A stretch of DNA of 64,000 bases. Origin: Kineothrix sp. MB12-C1. Lineage in GTDB: Bacteria > Bacillota > Clostridia > Lachnospirales > Lachnospiraceae. The DNA lies in assembly GCF_030863805.1 (NCBI RefSeq), contig NZ_CP132957.1, positions 1,116,001 to 1,180,000 on the forward strand, in the 5' to 3' direction. This document shows, piece after piece, positions 19,463 to 29,057 of this stretch; position 1 is the stretch's first letter, and each line of letters starts with the position of its first letter. A program made the translations under genes and the position numbers. Under the pieces are notes generated by a model. It saw only the letters and a list, made by a program, of their open reading frames with translations, was not told the DNA's origin and did no database searches.

Positions 19463-20332
19463 CTATTCTTCTGCCTTTTGCTTTGTCAGTCTCATGGAGA
19501 TCAGTACCGGTATTAAAATAATAAAGAACATAATAACTGCAACCGCCGTTGAATATCCTGTTCTGCTTCCGTAGCACATTCTCATAATATAAATACTCAA
19601 TGTCTCTGTTGAATACCCCGGACCTCCGCCTGTAAGCGACATTACAATATCAAATACAGACAAGGAACCAATGATGTTAGTAACCACATTAATTCGAATC
19701 GATGGTACGAGAAGAGGCAAAGTGATAAACCGGAAACGGCTTATGGAAGATGCCCCATCCATTTTTGCCGATTCATATAATTCTGTTGGAATTGCCTGTA
19801 ATCCTGCCAAGTAGATTACCATTGTCATTCCGGCATACTGCCATACATTGACCAAAATCAAAACGAGCATGGTAGTCCAGTAGGAACCCAGCCAATTTCC
19901 GAATAAATCACCTTTTCCCATATTATTAAGAAAATGGTAAATGAACCCCCTTCCGGGCTGCAAAAGAAGATACCAAATATATCCCATAATTAAAGGGCTA
20001 ATAATAGCCGGAAGATATATGATCATTCTGGTAATCCCTTTTCCTGTAAACTTACTGTTCATGAGCAATGCATAGATAAGCCCCACAATATTCAGTAGCG
20101 GCGCACTTCCCAATGCAAATAACAGTGTAGTTTTCACATCATTTAAGGCACGTTCGTCCTGAAAAAAGTTTCTGAAATTCTCCAGTCCGATAAAGCTCAG
20201 CCTTCCAATCCCATCCCAATCGGTAAAACTCATTCCAACACCCTTTATAAGGGGGTAGATAAAGAATATCGTATATAGAATAAATGCTGGAATCGCCATA
20301 TATGTATGTAGACCAGTTTTTGTTTTTTCCAT
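19463..20332 (-). CDS. Carbohydrate ABC transporter permease (MalF-type)
   Basis: Second membrane subunit of the same importer. The ATG at 20332 has GGAAGGG 7 bases upstream; a longer in-frame extension of 16 codons runs into a hairpin and is rejected. Six hydrophobic segments and an EAA loop (ESAKMDGASSISRFRFITLPLL) are visible in 289 aa. It follows the solute-binding gene after a 77-base gap containing a stable stem-loop. Confidence 0.92.
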   Translation of the reverse strand: MEKTKTGLHTYMAIPAFILYTIFFIYPLIKGVGMSFTDWDGIGRLSFIGLENFRNFFQDERALNDVKTTLLFALGSAPLLNIVGLIYALLMNSKFTGKGITRMIIYLPAIISPLIMGYIWYLLLQPGRGFIYHFLNNMGKGDLFGNWLGSYWTTMLVLILVNVWQYAGMTMVIYLAGLQAIPTELYESAKMDGASSISRFRFITLPLLVPSIRINVVTNIIGSLSVFDIVMSLTGGGPGYSTETLSIYIMRMCYGSRTGYSTAVAVIMFFIILIPVLISMRLTKQKAEE

Positions 20333-20351
20333 TATATATCCCTTCCTAAAA

Positions 20352-20393
20352 GTGCCATTGTACAAGATACAACGTTTCATTGTACAACGGCAC
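20352..20393 (-). other. Intercistronic stem-loop between binding protein and permease genes
   Basis: Inverted repeat GTGCCATTGTACA (20352-20364) and its near-perfect complement (20381-20393, one mismatch), with a 16-base loop and no T-run. In sugar ABC operons such hairpins often protect the upstream mRNA or stop part of the transcripts, giving an excess of binding protein; here that is inference. Confidence 0.65.
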
Positions 20394-20408
20394 TCCTCAT
20401 TCCATATT

Positions 20409-21758
20409 CTAATTCATTCCATTATCCCAAGCTTTTTCATATGCTTCGGCGAACTCTCCTGCCGTATACTTTCCGGCAAATAATTCCTGCAACAGACGTC
20501 CTGCATCATCACCGGAGAATGCAGTCGGTTTTTCATTTGTAAAACCAATGTTCACCGCTGTGCCTATGGCATCATTCACTTCTCCTACAATAGTCGCCGG
20601 TGCCCACTCTGCATTTACATCCGTAAAAGCGCACGGTGCCTTGGACAGCTCGCTGTATTTCTTCTGATTTTCAGCATTGAATAAGAAGTTTAAGAATTCA
20701 ATCGCTTCTTCTTTGTACTCGCTTGTAGAAGAGATCGAATAACCCGAATCCTCTGCACTTAAAACAACTGCTTTTGAACCTGGCATATATGCCGGATATG
20801 GTGCAAATCCGATTTTATCTTCCATGTCGGGATTTGCTTCTAACAAGCTGGATAGAACCCACATACCATTACTTAGCATGGCCGCTTTTCCATTGGCAAA
20901 GTCTTGTACGCAGTTATCGCTCGTAGCCGTTACCACATCGGTATTAATAAGTCCTTTCCCCTGTAACTCCAGCATCTTTTCAGCAAATACTGCCATTGCT
21001 CCATCTTCTGCACCGAAGTTTAACTTGGCTTTATCATTATCTAACATCGCTTTTTTCGTTTCTACTGCCCCATATTCCTGCTTTAAATAGCCATGCGGTA
21101 TAAATTCAATCAGATGTCCTAAATGCCATGCTTCACTTCCGAAGATAAACCACGGTGTAACATCCGGTTTTTGCTCTTTAATTGTTTCAAGATTGCTTAC
21201 GAATTCGTCCCATGTCGTTGGGACACTTAACCCCAGCTCGTTAAAAATTTCTTTGTTATAGAAAAATCCTGCTGTTGTCATGTTGGTACATACTCTATAT
21301 TGTTTTCCTGATTTCACATCGGTACAAGCTTCTTTCATTGCCGGTGAAAGTCTATCCCACCATTCCGATTGCTCCGACAGATCGAGATATTTTCCTTCAT
21401 CTACAAACCCTTGCTCATATGTAGTCATAATATCAGGTGCCTGGTCAGCCGCAAATTTTATCTTGATAATATTGCTTGCATCCTTTTGGTATTCCTGCAT
21501 TACCGTAATTCTATCCTGTGAATCATTAAACTCATTAATAATTTCATTCATTAAATCAATTGTTTCAATCTTACCGGTAAAAAGCTTCAGCGTTACTTTA
21601 CCATTTTTTGAATTTGCAGTATCCTCCACGCTTTTAACTTCTGCGGTCTTCTCTCCGTTACTCCCTGCATTCTGACTGCCCCCGTTGCCGCAGCCTGCAA
21701 AAAGACCCGTTATTAATGCTGCACATAAAATTACAGCAACTATCTTTTTTTGTTTCAT
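20409..21758 (-). CDS. Sugar ABC transporter solute-binding lipoprotein
   Basis: Family 1 extracellular substrate-binding protein that captures oligosaccharides for import. The lipobox LFAGC (residue 25 from the chosen start) marks a lipid-anchored protein on the outer face of the membrane; the low-complexity linker after it is Gly/Asn/Ser rich. The ATG at 21758 sits 8 bases after AGGAGGAA; an ATG two codons earlier is too close. 449 aa is normal. First gene of the operon that ends with the GH66 and oligo-1,6-glucosidase genes, so the likely ligand is an isomalto-oligosaccharide or dextran fragment. Confidence 0.9.
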   Translation of the reverse strand: MKQKKIVAVILCAALITGLFAGCGNGGSQNAGSNGEKTAEVKSVEDTANSKNGKVTLKLFTGKIETIDLMNEIINEFNDSQDRITVMQEYQKDASNIIKIKFAADQAPDIMTTYEQGFVDEGKYLDLSEQSEWWDRLSPAMKEACTDVKSGKQYRVCTNMTTAGFFYNKEIFNELGLSVPTTWDEFVSNLETIKEQKPDVTPWFIFGSEAWHLGHLIEFIPHGYLKQEYGAVETKKAMLDNDKAKLNFGAEDGAMAVFAEKMLELQGKGLINTDVVTATSDNCVQDFANGKAAMLSNGMWVLSSLLEANPDMEDKIGFAPYPAYMPGSKAVVLSAEDSGYSISSTSEYKEEAIEFLNFLFNAENQKKYSELSKAPCAFTDVNAEWAPATIVGEVNDAIGTAVNIGFTNEKPTAFSGDDAGRLLQELFAGKYTAGEFAEAYEKAWDNGMN

Positions 21759-21869
21759 AAACATTTCCTCCTTTTTTTGATACGTTTAGCTTAACACCCT
21801 GTTGCTTTGTTTTAAATACCACATTCTTTAGATTGAGGTTCGCGTTTATTGGATTATGAATAAAAACCA

Positions 21870-21898
21870 TTGTACAAAAATTCTGATATTACTATAAT
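21870..21898 (+). promoter_or_regulatory. Promoter of the histidine kinase-response regulator pair
   Basis: TTGTAC (21870-21875), 17-base spacer, perfect TATAAT (21893-21898), 53 bases before the kinase start. Confidence 0.7.
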
Positions 21899-21915
21899 GT
21901 GACTATACCAAGTAA

Positions 21916-21931
21916 ACAATATACATATTGT
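21916..21931. promoter_or_regulatory. Candidate operator palindrome in the divergent region
   Basis: ACAATAT-AC-ATATTGT, a perfect 7-bp dyad just downstream of the kinase promoter and within the region shared with the divergent ABC operon. No regulator can be assigned; AT-rich, so chance is possible. Confidence 0.35.
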
Positions 21932-21951
21932 GTCATGCAGGAAGGTATTAA

Positions 21952-23805
21952 ATGAAAAATCATAAATTGTTATTAGCTCGGAACTGGAGCTTTAAGTCCA
22001 AACTTTTAGTCATTATATCTGCCCTTATTATATTTATTATCATGCTCATTTCCAGCTTTAGTTACGCCATGTACTCAAGGCATTTTACGAACGAAACGAT
22101 TAAGCAGACGCAGCAGATTATTGAACAAGTGAGTATAAATGTAGATACTTATATGAATGAGCTTTATCGTCTCACTCTTTCTCCCTACTATAATGATTCC
22201 ATTATGAAAGAGTTAGAAACACAATTGGAGGGAGATATCGAGCAGTTGGATAAAAAGAGAAATATTGAAGCCTTTCTCTCTTCTGTAATGACACTTCCAA
22301 GAAGTGAAATATTGCGGGTTTATATTTTAACAGATTCCGATTTATATTCTTATACAAGAACACCTTACGATATGGAGAATTACCATGATTATGCAAAGAC
22401 ACCCTGGTACCAACAAGCAAAGGTAACCTCCCTTCCCATATTTATTCCGGTTCATTCCGAGAAAGTGTTCGGAGATAAAAAGACACAAATATTTTCAATT
22501 GCTCAACGTATAAGAAGCAAGGAAGATAACTCAAAGGTATTGGCAGTCATCAAAGTCGATTCTAATTACGATGGAATTAAATCTATTTGTGATCAAGTGC
22601 AACTACAGGATAAAGGTTCCCTTTTTATTGTGGATGAAAATCAAAATATCCTATATCAGAATAATAAACTTTTAGAAAGTGATCTTTTATCTAGGCTAAA
22701 TATTAATGAGGCGAGCGAAAATGGAAACTATATAAGGACGATAGAAAACGAAGAATATATTATCAATGCAGCTACTTTAAAATCTACCAATTTAAAAGTA
22801 ATTGTAGTAAATTCTTATTCTGAGCTAAATAAAAGATCCATTCTTATAAGAAATACTACAATTATGCTGGCTTCCATATGTGCATTATTGGCAGTCTCTC
22901 TCCTGTTCTTATTTGTACAAAACTTTTTTAAACCTTTATTTAATATTATTAATCTTATGAAGGAAGTTCAACAAGGGAATCTGGATGTACAGACAGAAAT
23001 CGCAAACAATGATGAAGTCGGGTATTTAGGACGATCTTTTAACAAGATGGTACTACAGATAAAGGAAATGCTAGAAAAGAATACTTTATTGGTAAAGGAA
23101 ATTTATGAATCCAGATTTCTGCAAAAAGAAGCACAATACAATAACCTTTGCAGCCAAATCAGACCTCATTTTCTTTATAACACGTTAAATACTATCAGTC
23201 TGCAAATCAAATGTAATGAAAATGAAGATGCTCTCCATAGTATTGAACATTTGTCCTACTATTTACGAGGGATCATGAATGGAGATAAGAATATTAAACT
23301 CTCCTCAGAAGTCGATATCGTTACCGCTTACCTTGGAATTCAGAAAGCACGATTCGGCAATAGCCTGAATTATCACATTGATCTCTCTCCCGAAGTACAA
23401 GATTACATGATTCCTGCGCTAACCTTACAGCCGATTGTTGAAAATGCAGTAATTCATGGCTGCGAAGTAAAACGTGGAGAATATACAATTGTAATCACAA
23501 ATGAAATACAGGATAATAAATTAATTCTCTCTGTATCCGATAATGGTATCGGTATAGAACCAACTCTTCTCAATACGTTAAATGAAAAACTTTCCTCTTC
23601 CATTCATCATGCACAGGAAGATAGTACTGAAACCATAACTGAAAGCATTGGATTAGATAATGTAAACAAACGAATAAAACTCCATTATGGGGAAGCCTAT
23701 GGCTTACAGATGTTCTCCCAAACATCTCAGGGAACAAAAGTTATTGTAACCCTTCCTTATGATTCGCCCCTGAAAGAAAGGTTAAAACTATGTACACTAC
23801 TTTAA
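21952..23805 (+). CDS. Sensor histidine kinase, YesM/LytS-type
   Basis: Membrane sensor kinase of the His_kinase (PF06580-like) class that usually senses extracellular carbohydrates together with solute-binding proteins. Two transmembrane segments (about residues 18-40 and 296-320) flank a large extracellular sensor domain. A HAMP domain follows (EVQQGNLDVQTEIANNDEVG), then the phospho-acceptor region QIRPHFLYNTLNTI and an ATPase domain with PIVENAVIHG and SDNGIG. It overlaps the response regulator gene by 16 bases. Divergent from the alpha-1,6-glucan operon, which it probably controls. Confidence 0.93.
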   Translation: MKNHKLLLARNWSFKSKLLVIISALIIFIIMLISSFSYAMYSRHFTNETIKQTQQIIEQVSINVDTYMNELYRLTLSPYYNDSIMKELETQLEGDIEQLDKKRNIEAFLSSVMTLPRSEILRVYILTDSDLYSYTRTPYDMENYHDYAKTPWYQQAKVTSLPIFIPVHSEKVFGDKKTQIFSIAQRIRSKEDNSKVLAVIKVDSNYDGIKSICDQVQLQDKGSLFIVDENQNILYQNNKLLESDLLSRLNINEASENGNYIRTIENEEYIINAATLKSTNLKVIVVNSYSELNKRSILIRNTTIMLASICALLAVSLLFLFVQNFFKPLFNIINLMKEVQQGNLDVQTEIANNDEVGYLGRSFNKMVLQIKEMLEKNTLLVKEIYESRFLQKEAQYNNLCSQIRPHFLYNTLNTISLQIKCNENEDALHSIEHLSYYLRGIMNGDKNIKLSSEVDIVTAYLGIQKARFGNSLNYHIDLSPEVQDYMIPALTLQPIVENAVIHGCEVKRGEYTIVITNEIQDNKLILSVSDNGIGIEPTLLNTLNEKLSSSIHHAQEDSTETITESIGLDNVNKRIKLHYGEAYGLQMFSQTSQGTKVIVTLPYDSPLKERLKLCTLL

Positions 23806-25388
23806 TTGTAGATGATGAACAACTTATGCTCCGTTATCTGGAAAAAAACTTAAATTTACTTTCTCCTGACTTTTGTGTTACAGGAATCGCTTGTGATGGA
23901 TTGGAGGCAATCGAACTGTTGGAAAAACAGAGCTTCGACTTAGTAATTACAGATATAAAAATGCCTGAAATGGATGGTCTTAATCTTGCAAAATACATTG
24001 GAGATACTTGCAAACACACGAAAGTAATTATCATTTCCGGATATAATGATTTCGAATATGCAAGAACAGCTATCAAATATGGCGTATCCGACTACCTGCT
24101 AAAACCAATCAGTGATAATAGTCTCGTAGAAACGTTGTCTTCTGTTAAGGAATATCTTAAAGAAGAAGCTAAGAACAAGCATTCTCCTACCAGAGACTAT
24201 GCAAGCCATTTTACCAATGAAGAGCAGTTGAAAAACACCTTCCTTTCCGCAATTATTAAAAATAATCAAGATGATATCCAGCCCCTTTATTCCTTTATAA
24301 AAAACAAGGATATGATATTTACTAAGTCCTATTCCTGTATCCTTCTCCTTAGTATCGATGACTTGTCACTGCTTCTTTACGATAAAGGTATCTATTACTC
24401 CTCTTATCGTTATGAGTTAGTAAGGCAATGCCAGTTGTATTGCAAAAATCATGATATTGGCTTTACTTATGATAGCGAAGGCTATCCTATCTTATTAATT
24501 ACGGAGGACTCGGAAGACCAGGTTCTACTACTCGCTAACTCCATATATAAAGATATTCGGGATAATTCCTGGGATAATAACCAGGTCCATATTACAGGAG
24601 CAATTGGATGTCTTGTTTCCGATACGATGAAATTATCCCATTCTTATATTACTGCGATGGAGTCGTTTGCTCTTACCTTAAAAGATGTAAAATCACCTAT
24701 TTCTTCTAATCATTTTTTCAGTTATCAGAACTTTATCCATGAGGTGCATGCCTTGTGTGAAGCTCTATATTATGATTATGTTTCTAAAAATAATATAAAA
24801 GCTGCTTCTAACATGCTTCTTTATGTGAATTTATTCGAAGAAAAAATAAATACAGCTTCTATTTTAAAATATGGCAGCTATCTCATACGATATGTTTCCC
24901 GCAAATGTAACATCAAATCTCAATTTATACGCTGTGCATTTAATGAATTAATGAAAGGCATTAATCAAATAATTGTTGCGGATGCTATAGATAAGAAGCA
25001 TGCTCAGGAGCTTCTCCTTCAAGCTTTTAAAGCTTTAGATCATGACAAGATCTTAAATACTCTTCCTGAAGCTTCCAGATTGATAGAAAATGCCAAGGAG
25101 TATATCTGCACTCATTATGAGGAACAAATCAGCCTAATGTCCGTCGCTGATTATCTAGATATTAATCCTACTTATCTTAGCAATTTATTTCATAAAGTAA
25201 TTGGAGAACCTTATACGAAGTACATTGCTAGGATCCGCATGGAAAAAGCGGTTTTACTATTAAAAAGTAATCCAAACGAAAAAATATATGTAATTGCAGA
25301 AAAAACAGGCTTTGTAAGCGCAAAGCATTTTAACCATGTCTTTAAAAAATTTTATGGGGTCACTCCTACGGAATATATCAAAGGTTAA
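23790..25388 (+). CDS. AraC-family response regulator, YesN-type
   Basis: DNA-binding partner of the upstream kinase. Receiver domain (1-120) with acidic patch VDDEQ, phospho-acceptor Asp in LVITDIKMPEMDG and the conserved Lys in YLLKPI. A large middle domain of unknown fold follows, then two AraC helix-turn-helix motifs (about residues 430-532: SVADYLDINPTYLSNLFHKV and IAEKTGFVSAKHFNHVFKKF). Its start lies inside the kinase gene, so translation is coupled. Likely activator of the divergent sugar operon. Confidence 0.93.
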   Translation: MYTTLIVDDEQLMLRYLEKNLNLLSPDFCVTGIACDGLEAIELLEKQSFDLVITDIKMPEMDGLNLAKYIGDTCKHTKVIIISGYNDFEYARTAIKYGVSDYLLKPISDNSLVETLSSVKEYLKEEAKNKHSPTRDYASHFTNEEQLKNTFLSAIIKNNQDDIQPLYSFIKNKDMIFTKSYSCILLLSIDDLSLLLYDKGIYYSSYRYELVRQCQLYCKNHDIGFTYDSEGYPILLITEDSEDQVLLLANSIYKDIRDNSWDNNQVHITGAIGCLVSDTMKLSHSYITAMESFALTLKDVKSPISSNHFFSYQNFIHEVHALCEALYYDYVSKNNIKAASNMLLYVNLFEEKINTASILKYGSYLIRYVSRKCNIKSQFIRCAFNELMKGINQIIVADAIDKKHAQELLLQAFKALDHDKILNTLPEASRLIENAKEYICTHYEEQISLMSVADYLDINPTYLSNLFHKVIGEPYTKYIARIRMEKAVLLLKSNPNEKIYVIAEKTGFVSAKHFNHVFKKFYGVTPTEYIKG

Positions 25389-25390
25389 TA

Positions 25391-27088
25391 CTATAGCCGG
25401 AAGAATCCAATCATTTCATCTAAACCCTCTGCACTCTTTTGATTTTCTATAGTTTTAAGCAACACATCATCTGTCTTCGTTGCAATATCTGTTACCTTTT
25501 CCGCAATATCCGTTGTTCCTTCTGCTCCCTCTCCTGCTGCTATCGTTATTCCATCAATTGCCTGCCTCATCTGCTGAATAGTATCATACAACTGCTCGGT
25601 TATCCTATTGATTTCAACCACTACTTCCTGAACCATATCGGCATCTTTATTATATTGCCGGCTTGTACTAACTAACATTTTATAATCTTTCAACACCTGA
25701 TTATCTACAAATTCAAGAAGAGCACTCGAATCCTTTACTACACTTCCCACTGCTTCGGACACATTTTCTGTAATATCATTTATCCTGGAAACGGCCCGTT
25801 TGGAGTTCTCTGCAAGTACTCTTATTTCATCCGCAACAACTGCAAATCCTTTTCCTGCTTCTCCGGCTCTTGCCGCTTCTATTGCTGCATTCAAAGCCAG
25901 AAGATTCGTTTGAGAAGTTATCTGCAGTATCGCTTGAGAAAGTTCCTTTATTTCTTCAATCGCTTCCGTTTTCTTTATGGAATCTCTTAGCTGAATATTC
26001 GTCTTATCATATATATCGATTGCATTTTGATGGGAAACACCAGTTTCTTCTTTTAGCTTTTCAGCTCGTTGCTTAATTTCATTAGCCAAATTTTCACCAT
26101 GAAGTGTCTTGTCTTTCATATTGGAAACTTCTGATTCTATTTCATAGGTGGATGCATTCATTTCCTCCGTAGCTGCAGAGGTCTCTTCCATACCTGCTGA
26201 CAACTCCTCGGTCGTAGCGGAAATATCTTCAATATTATTATGTATCACTTCCATATTCTTTAATGTTCGGTTCGCAATATTTCTTACATTTTCCGATTCC
26301 TGCTGAATCTTCTTTATAATATCTGCAATTCGTTCCTGCATATGATTCGCCGAATTGGCAATTGCGCCTATCTCATCTTTTCTCTTCAATATGTTTTTAT
26401 CATCAAAATGAGAATTAAATTCTCCTTCTTCCATGCGCTTAAGTCTATCTTGTATCAGGCCGATTCCTTTGGAAATCATATTTCCCAAGACATAAGACAC
26501 CGCAATACCTATTATAAGTAGAATGCTTGATAATAATGTAATCATTATCATTACATGATTAATCTTTTCGGTAACTATATTCGTATATACACCAACAAAC
26601 CACATCCCAATAACGGCTCCTGTGGTATCCTTAATCGGAACATAATATGTCTGTGCTGATTTCCCAAGAATATCTGCCGTTCCTGTATAAGCCTCTCCAT
26701 TATCGATGACACTTTGCACCACTTCTGAGGATGCCTGTGTACCGATCATTCTATTTCCGCTTTCATCCATTACATTGGTTGCAACTCTCGTATCATTTAG
26801 AAAAATAGTTGCCAGAATAGATGATCCTTTTGTAAATGCATCGATTATTTCATAATTTTCATTTATCTGTATATCCCCTTTATACAGTTTCCCATCTTGG
26901 ACAGACCAGTCGCCGGCGTACGTTTTCTCAAGCAACTGCATCCCCATATTGGCATAATTAGTAAGCTCCTCTTTATTTTCCTCAAAAAATAAATCATTGA
27001 CTTTTGCATGCGTAAACATAATAATTGACGAAGTTAATAATAGGATAACCCCCACCGAAGCCGTTATAATCTTCCATTTGATTTTCAT
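25391..27088 (-). CDS. Methyl-accepting chemotaxis protein with Cache-type sensor
   Basis: Chemoreceptor: transmembrane segments at about 7-26 and 180-200 enclose an extracellular single-Cache-like domain ([20 protein letters not shown] to [10 protein letters not shown]). A HAMP region and a long cytoplasmic helical bundle follow, with the conserved hairpin tip around [20 protein letters not shown]. Its stop lies 2 bases from the stop of the convergent response regulator. It has GAGGAG before its start. The adjacency to the sugar locus hints at a sugar-linked attractant; that is inference. Confidence 0.94.
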   Translation of the reverse strand: MKIKWKIITASVGVILLLTSSIIMFTHAKVNDLFFEENKEELTNYANMGMQLLEKTYAGDWSVQDGKLYKGDIQINENYEIIDAFTKGSSILATIFLNDTRVATNVMDESGNRMIGTQASSEVVQSVIDNGEAYTGTADILGKSAQTYYVPIKDTTGAVIGMWFVGVYTNIVTEKINHVMIMITLLSSILLIIGIAVSYVLGNMISKGIGLIQDRLKRMEEGEFNSHFDDKNILKRKDEIGAIANSANHMQERIADIIKKIQQESENVRNIANRTLKNMEVIHNNIEDISATTEELSAGMEETSAATEEMNASTYEIESEVSNMKDKTLHGENLANEIKQRAEKLKEETGVSHQNAIDIYDKTNIQLRDSIKKTEAIEEIKELSQAILQITSQTNLLALNAAIEAARAGEAGKGFAVVADEIRVLAENSKRAVSRINDITENVSEAVGSVVKDSSALLEFVDNQVLKDYKMLVSTSRQYNKDADMVQEVVVEINRITEQLYDTIQQMRQAIDGITIAAGEGAEGTTDIAEKVTDIATKTDDVLLKTIENQKSAEGLDEMIGFFRL

Positions 27089-27227
27089 TAGTTTTCTCCT
27101 CAGCTAATATTTTTTTGTAACAGCTTTTCGTTCTTTGTATATGGTTCATTCATTACTGTTTCTTTTATACTACTTTCATTTATAGAAGTAAATATCAGTA
27201 AGGACACTTTATATTTTTTTCAAATAA

Positions 27228-27281
27228 AATGAGACTATTGCTTCAAAATGAAAAATAAGTCATGAAACAATAGCCTTTTTT
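27228..27281 (-). terminator. Terminator of the sulfur operon
   Basis: Arms 27233-27245 and 27263-27275 pair at 11 of 13 positions and are bordered by a T-run on both strands; it follows the permease stop by about 50 bases. A weak helix, so moderate confidence. Confidence 0.55.
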
Positions 27282-27325
27282 AGTTTTTTATTTTACTAAT
27301 TTCTACAATTTATAATACTTTTTAT

Positions 27326-28207
27326 TTATTTCCACTTTATAACTCTTTTCTGCAATTGCATAACCAATGTATTCAGTATGGTGACTACAATAGCAATCCA
27401 TATGATTCCTGCAATAACTCTTGTATAATCCGCATAGTCAGAATACTTTTTCACAAAGTAGCCGAGTCCGGCACTCGCTCCCAGCATTTCTGCTCCGGTC
27501 AGACAGAGCATTGCCGATGTCAACGAAATGGATAACCTTCCGATTACATCCGGCAGAGAATAGGGAAGAATAATTTTAAAAAGCATTGTCGGCAAAGATA
27601 CTTCCATGGCTCTCGCAGAATCGATTATCTTTGGATCTACACTTCCCGCTTTGGCAATCATACTCATGAAATTAGGCCAGAACACAGCCGAAAAGATAAT
27701 AAAAATAGATGCATGACGAAAGGATGGCATAAGCGCCACAACATATGGTGTGTACACTAAGGGCGGAATACTGCTTATCACTCTTGTGATGGGAAGAAGC
27801 GTATCTCTCAATCTAGGTACATATCCAACAAAAAGCCCTCCAAAAATCCCCAATATCATCGCATAAGCGATTCCTTGCAATAATATAATCATAGAACTGC
27901 TAAGTCCGGCAATCAAATCCATCCAGTTCAGATAAAAAATATGAAATACCTTCTCCGGTGAAGGCAGCAATACCGGATGGGTATATCCCAATTTCGCCAC
28001 AATTTCCCAAAGTATCAAAACTGCGTATACGACCTTTATGATATCTGAAACACTTTTCTTTTTCGTTCTCCATAGGGTAAAAAGGTAAATACATTCCATA
28101 AGCAGTATGGCTGTTACAAAGGATACGGGTACCTCAGTACCTGCCGTACTTGGCAGAAATAGAACCAATCCCAACAATGCCAGAAACAGGAGGCTAGAAA
28201 TTATCAT
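27326..28207 (-). CDS. ABC transporter permease, SsuC/TauC-like
   Basis: Membrane subunit of a sulfonate/nitrate/taurine-type importer. 293 aa with about seven hydrophobic segments and the characteristic permease loop DPKIIDSARAMEVSLPTMLFKIILPYSLPD preceding ISLTSAMLCLTGAEML. Overlaps the upstream ATPase gene by 4 bases (ATGA), so translation is coupled. Last gene of the operon led by the poly-Cys leader. The substrate is presumably an organosulfur compound, from operon context. Confidence 0.88.
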   Translation of the reverse strand: MIISSLLFLALLGLVLFLPSTAGTEVPVSFVTAILLMECIYLFTLWRTKKKSVSDIIKVVYAVLILWEIVAKLGYTHPVLLPSPEKVFHIFYLNWMDLIAGLSSSMIILLQGIAYAMILGIFGGLFVGYVPRLRDTLLPITRVISSIPPLVYTPYVVALMPSFRHASIFIIFSAVFWPNFMSMIAKAGSVDPKIIDSARAMEVSLPTMLFKIILPYSLPDVIGRLSISLTSAMLCLTGAEMLGASAGLGYFVKKYSDYADYTRVIAGIIWIAIVVTILNTLVMQLQKRVIKWK

Positions 28208-28998
28208 ATCATTATCTTCTCCATTCCGATTTTTTCAGCCATACTTTTATAAAACAGATTCATTAACTGTTTATGGAGCTGTACAAACTCCTGGCTCCCT
28301 ATTAGTTTCTCTTTTGTTCTGGGCCTTTCCAATTCCACTTCGATGTCCGCCTGAATGTCCTTGTCTCCTAAAAACAGAATACGGTCCGAAAGAAGGATTG
28401 CCTCTTCAATATCATGAGTCACAAAAAGTACCGTTTTTTTCTCTTCTTTGGAAAGTCTGCTAATCATCTCCTGTAAGGCACTCCTGTTTTTCGGATCGAC
28501 TGCGCCAAAGGGTTCATCCATAAGAAATATATCCGCATTTGAGGCCATCAGCCTGGCAATAGCGACCCTTTGCTGCATTCCTCCTGAGAGCTGTGAAGGA
28601 TATTTCTTTTTGGCATCGCCGAGCCCGACCTTATCCAGATAATATTCTGCTCTCTCCAGCATTTCCTTACGTGTTCCCTTATATTTGCTCTGCTTCATGG
28701 CAAATGTTATATTATGGGTGGCATCCATCCATGGGAATAAAGAATAGTGTTGAAATACTACTCCTCTCTCCGTTCCTGGACCCTCTATTTTCTTCTCATC
28801 AATGTATACGGCCCCGCTGCTAGCCTTATTGAGGCCCTCTATTACACTTAAGAGAGAACTCTTGCCGCAACCGGAAGGACCTATCATGCAGACGAACTCC
28901 CCTTCTTTCACAGAGAGATTCACCTTTTCAAATGGTGCAAATCCTCCTTTTTCATCCTCATATATCAGTGTTAAATTTTCAAGTCTGATTTTATCCAT
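28204..28998 (-). CDS. ABC transporter ATP-binding protein, SsuB/TauB-like
   Basis: ATPase powering the SsuC-like permease. Walker A GPSGCGKSS, Q-loop in VVFQHYSLFPW, signature LSGGMQQR, Walker B IFLMDEPFGAVD and the switch His in VTHDIEEA are all present. 264 aa, typical of the nitrate/sulfonate ATPase group. It lies 59 bases after the binding-protein gene and overlaps the permease gene. Confidence 0.93.
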   Translation of the reverse strand: MDKIRLENLTLIYEDEKGGFAPFEKVNLSVKEGEFVCMIGPSGCGKSSLLSVIEGLNKASSGAVYIDEKKIEGPGTERGVVFQHYSLFPWMDATHNITFAMKQSKYKGTRKEMLERAEYYLDKVGLGDAKKKYPSQLSGGMQQRVAIARLMASNADIFLMDEPFGAVDPKNRSALQEMISRLSKEEKKTVLFVTHDIEEAILLSDRILFLGDKDIQADIEVELERPRTKEKLIGSQEFVQLHKQLMNLFYKSMAEKIGMEKIMI

Positions 28999-29057
28999 TG
29001 CATTCCAACCTCTCTGTGAATGTCATAAATTAAATATAATATCCCGATCCGACTTTC

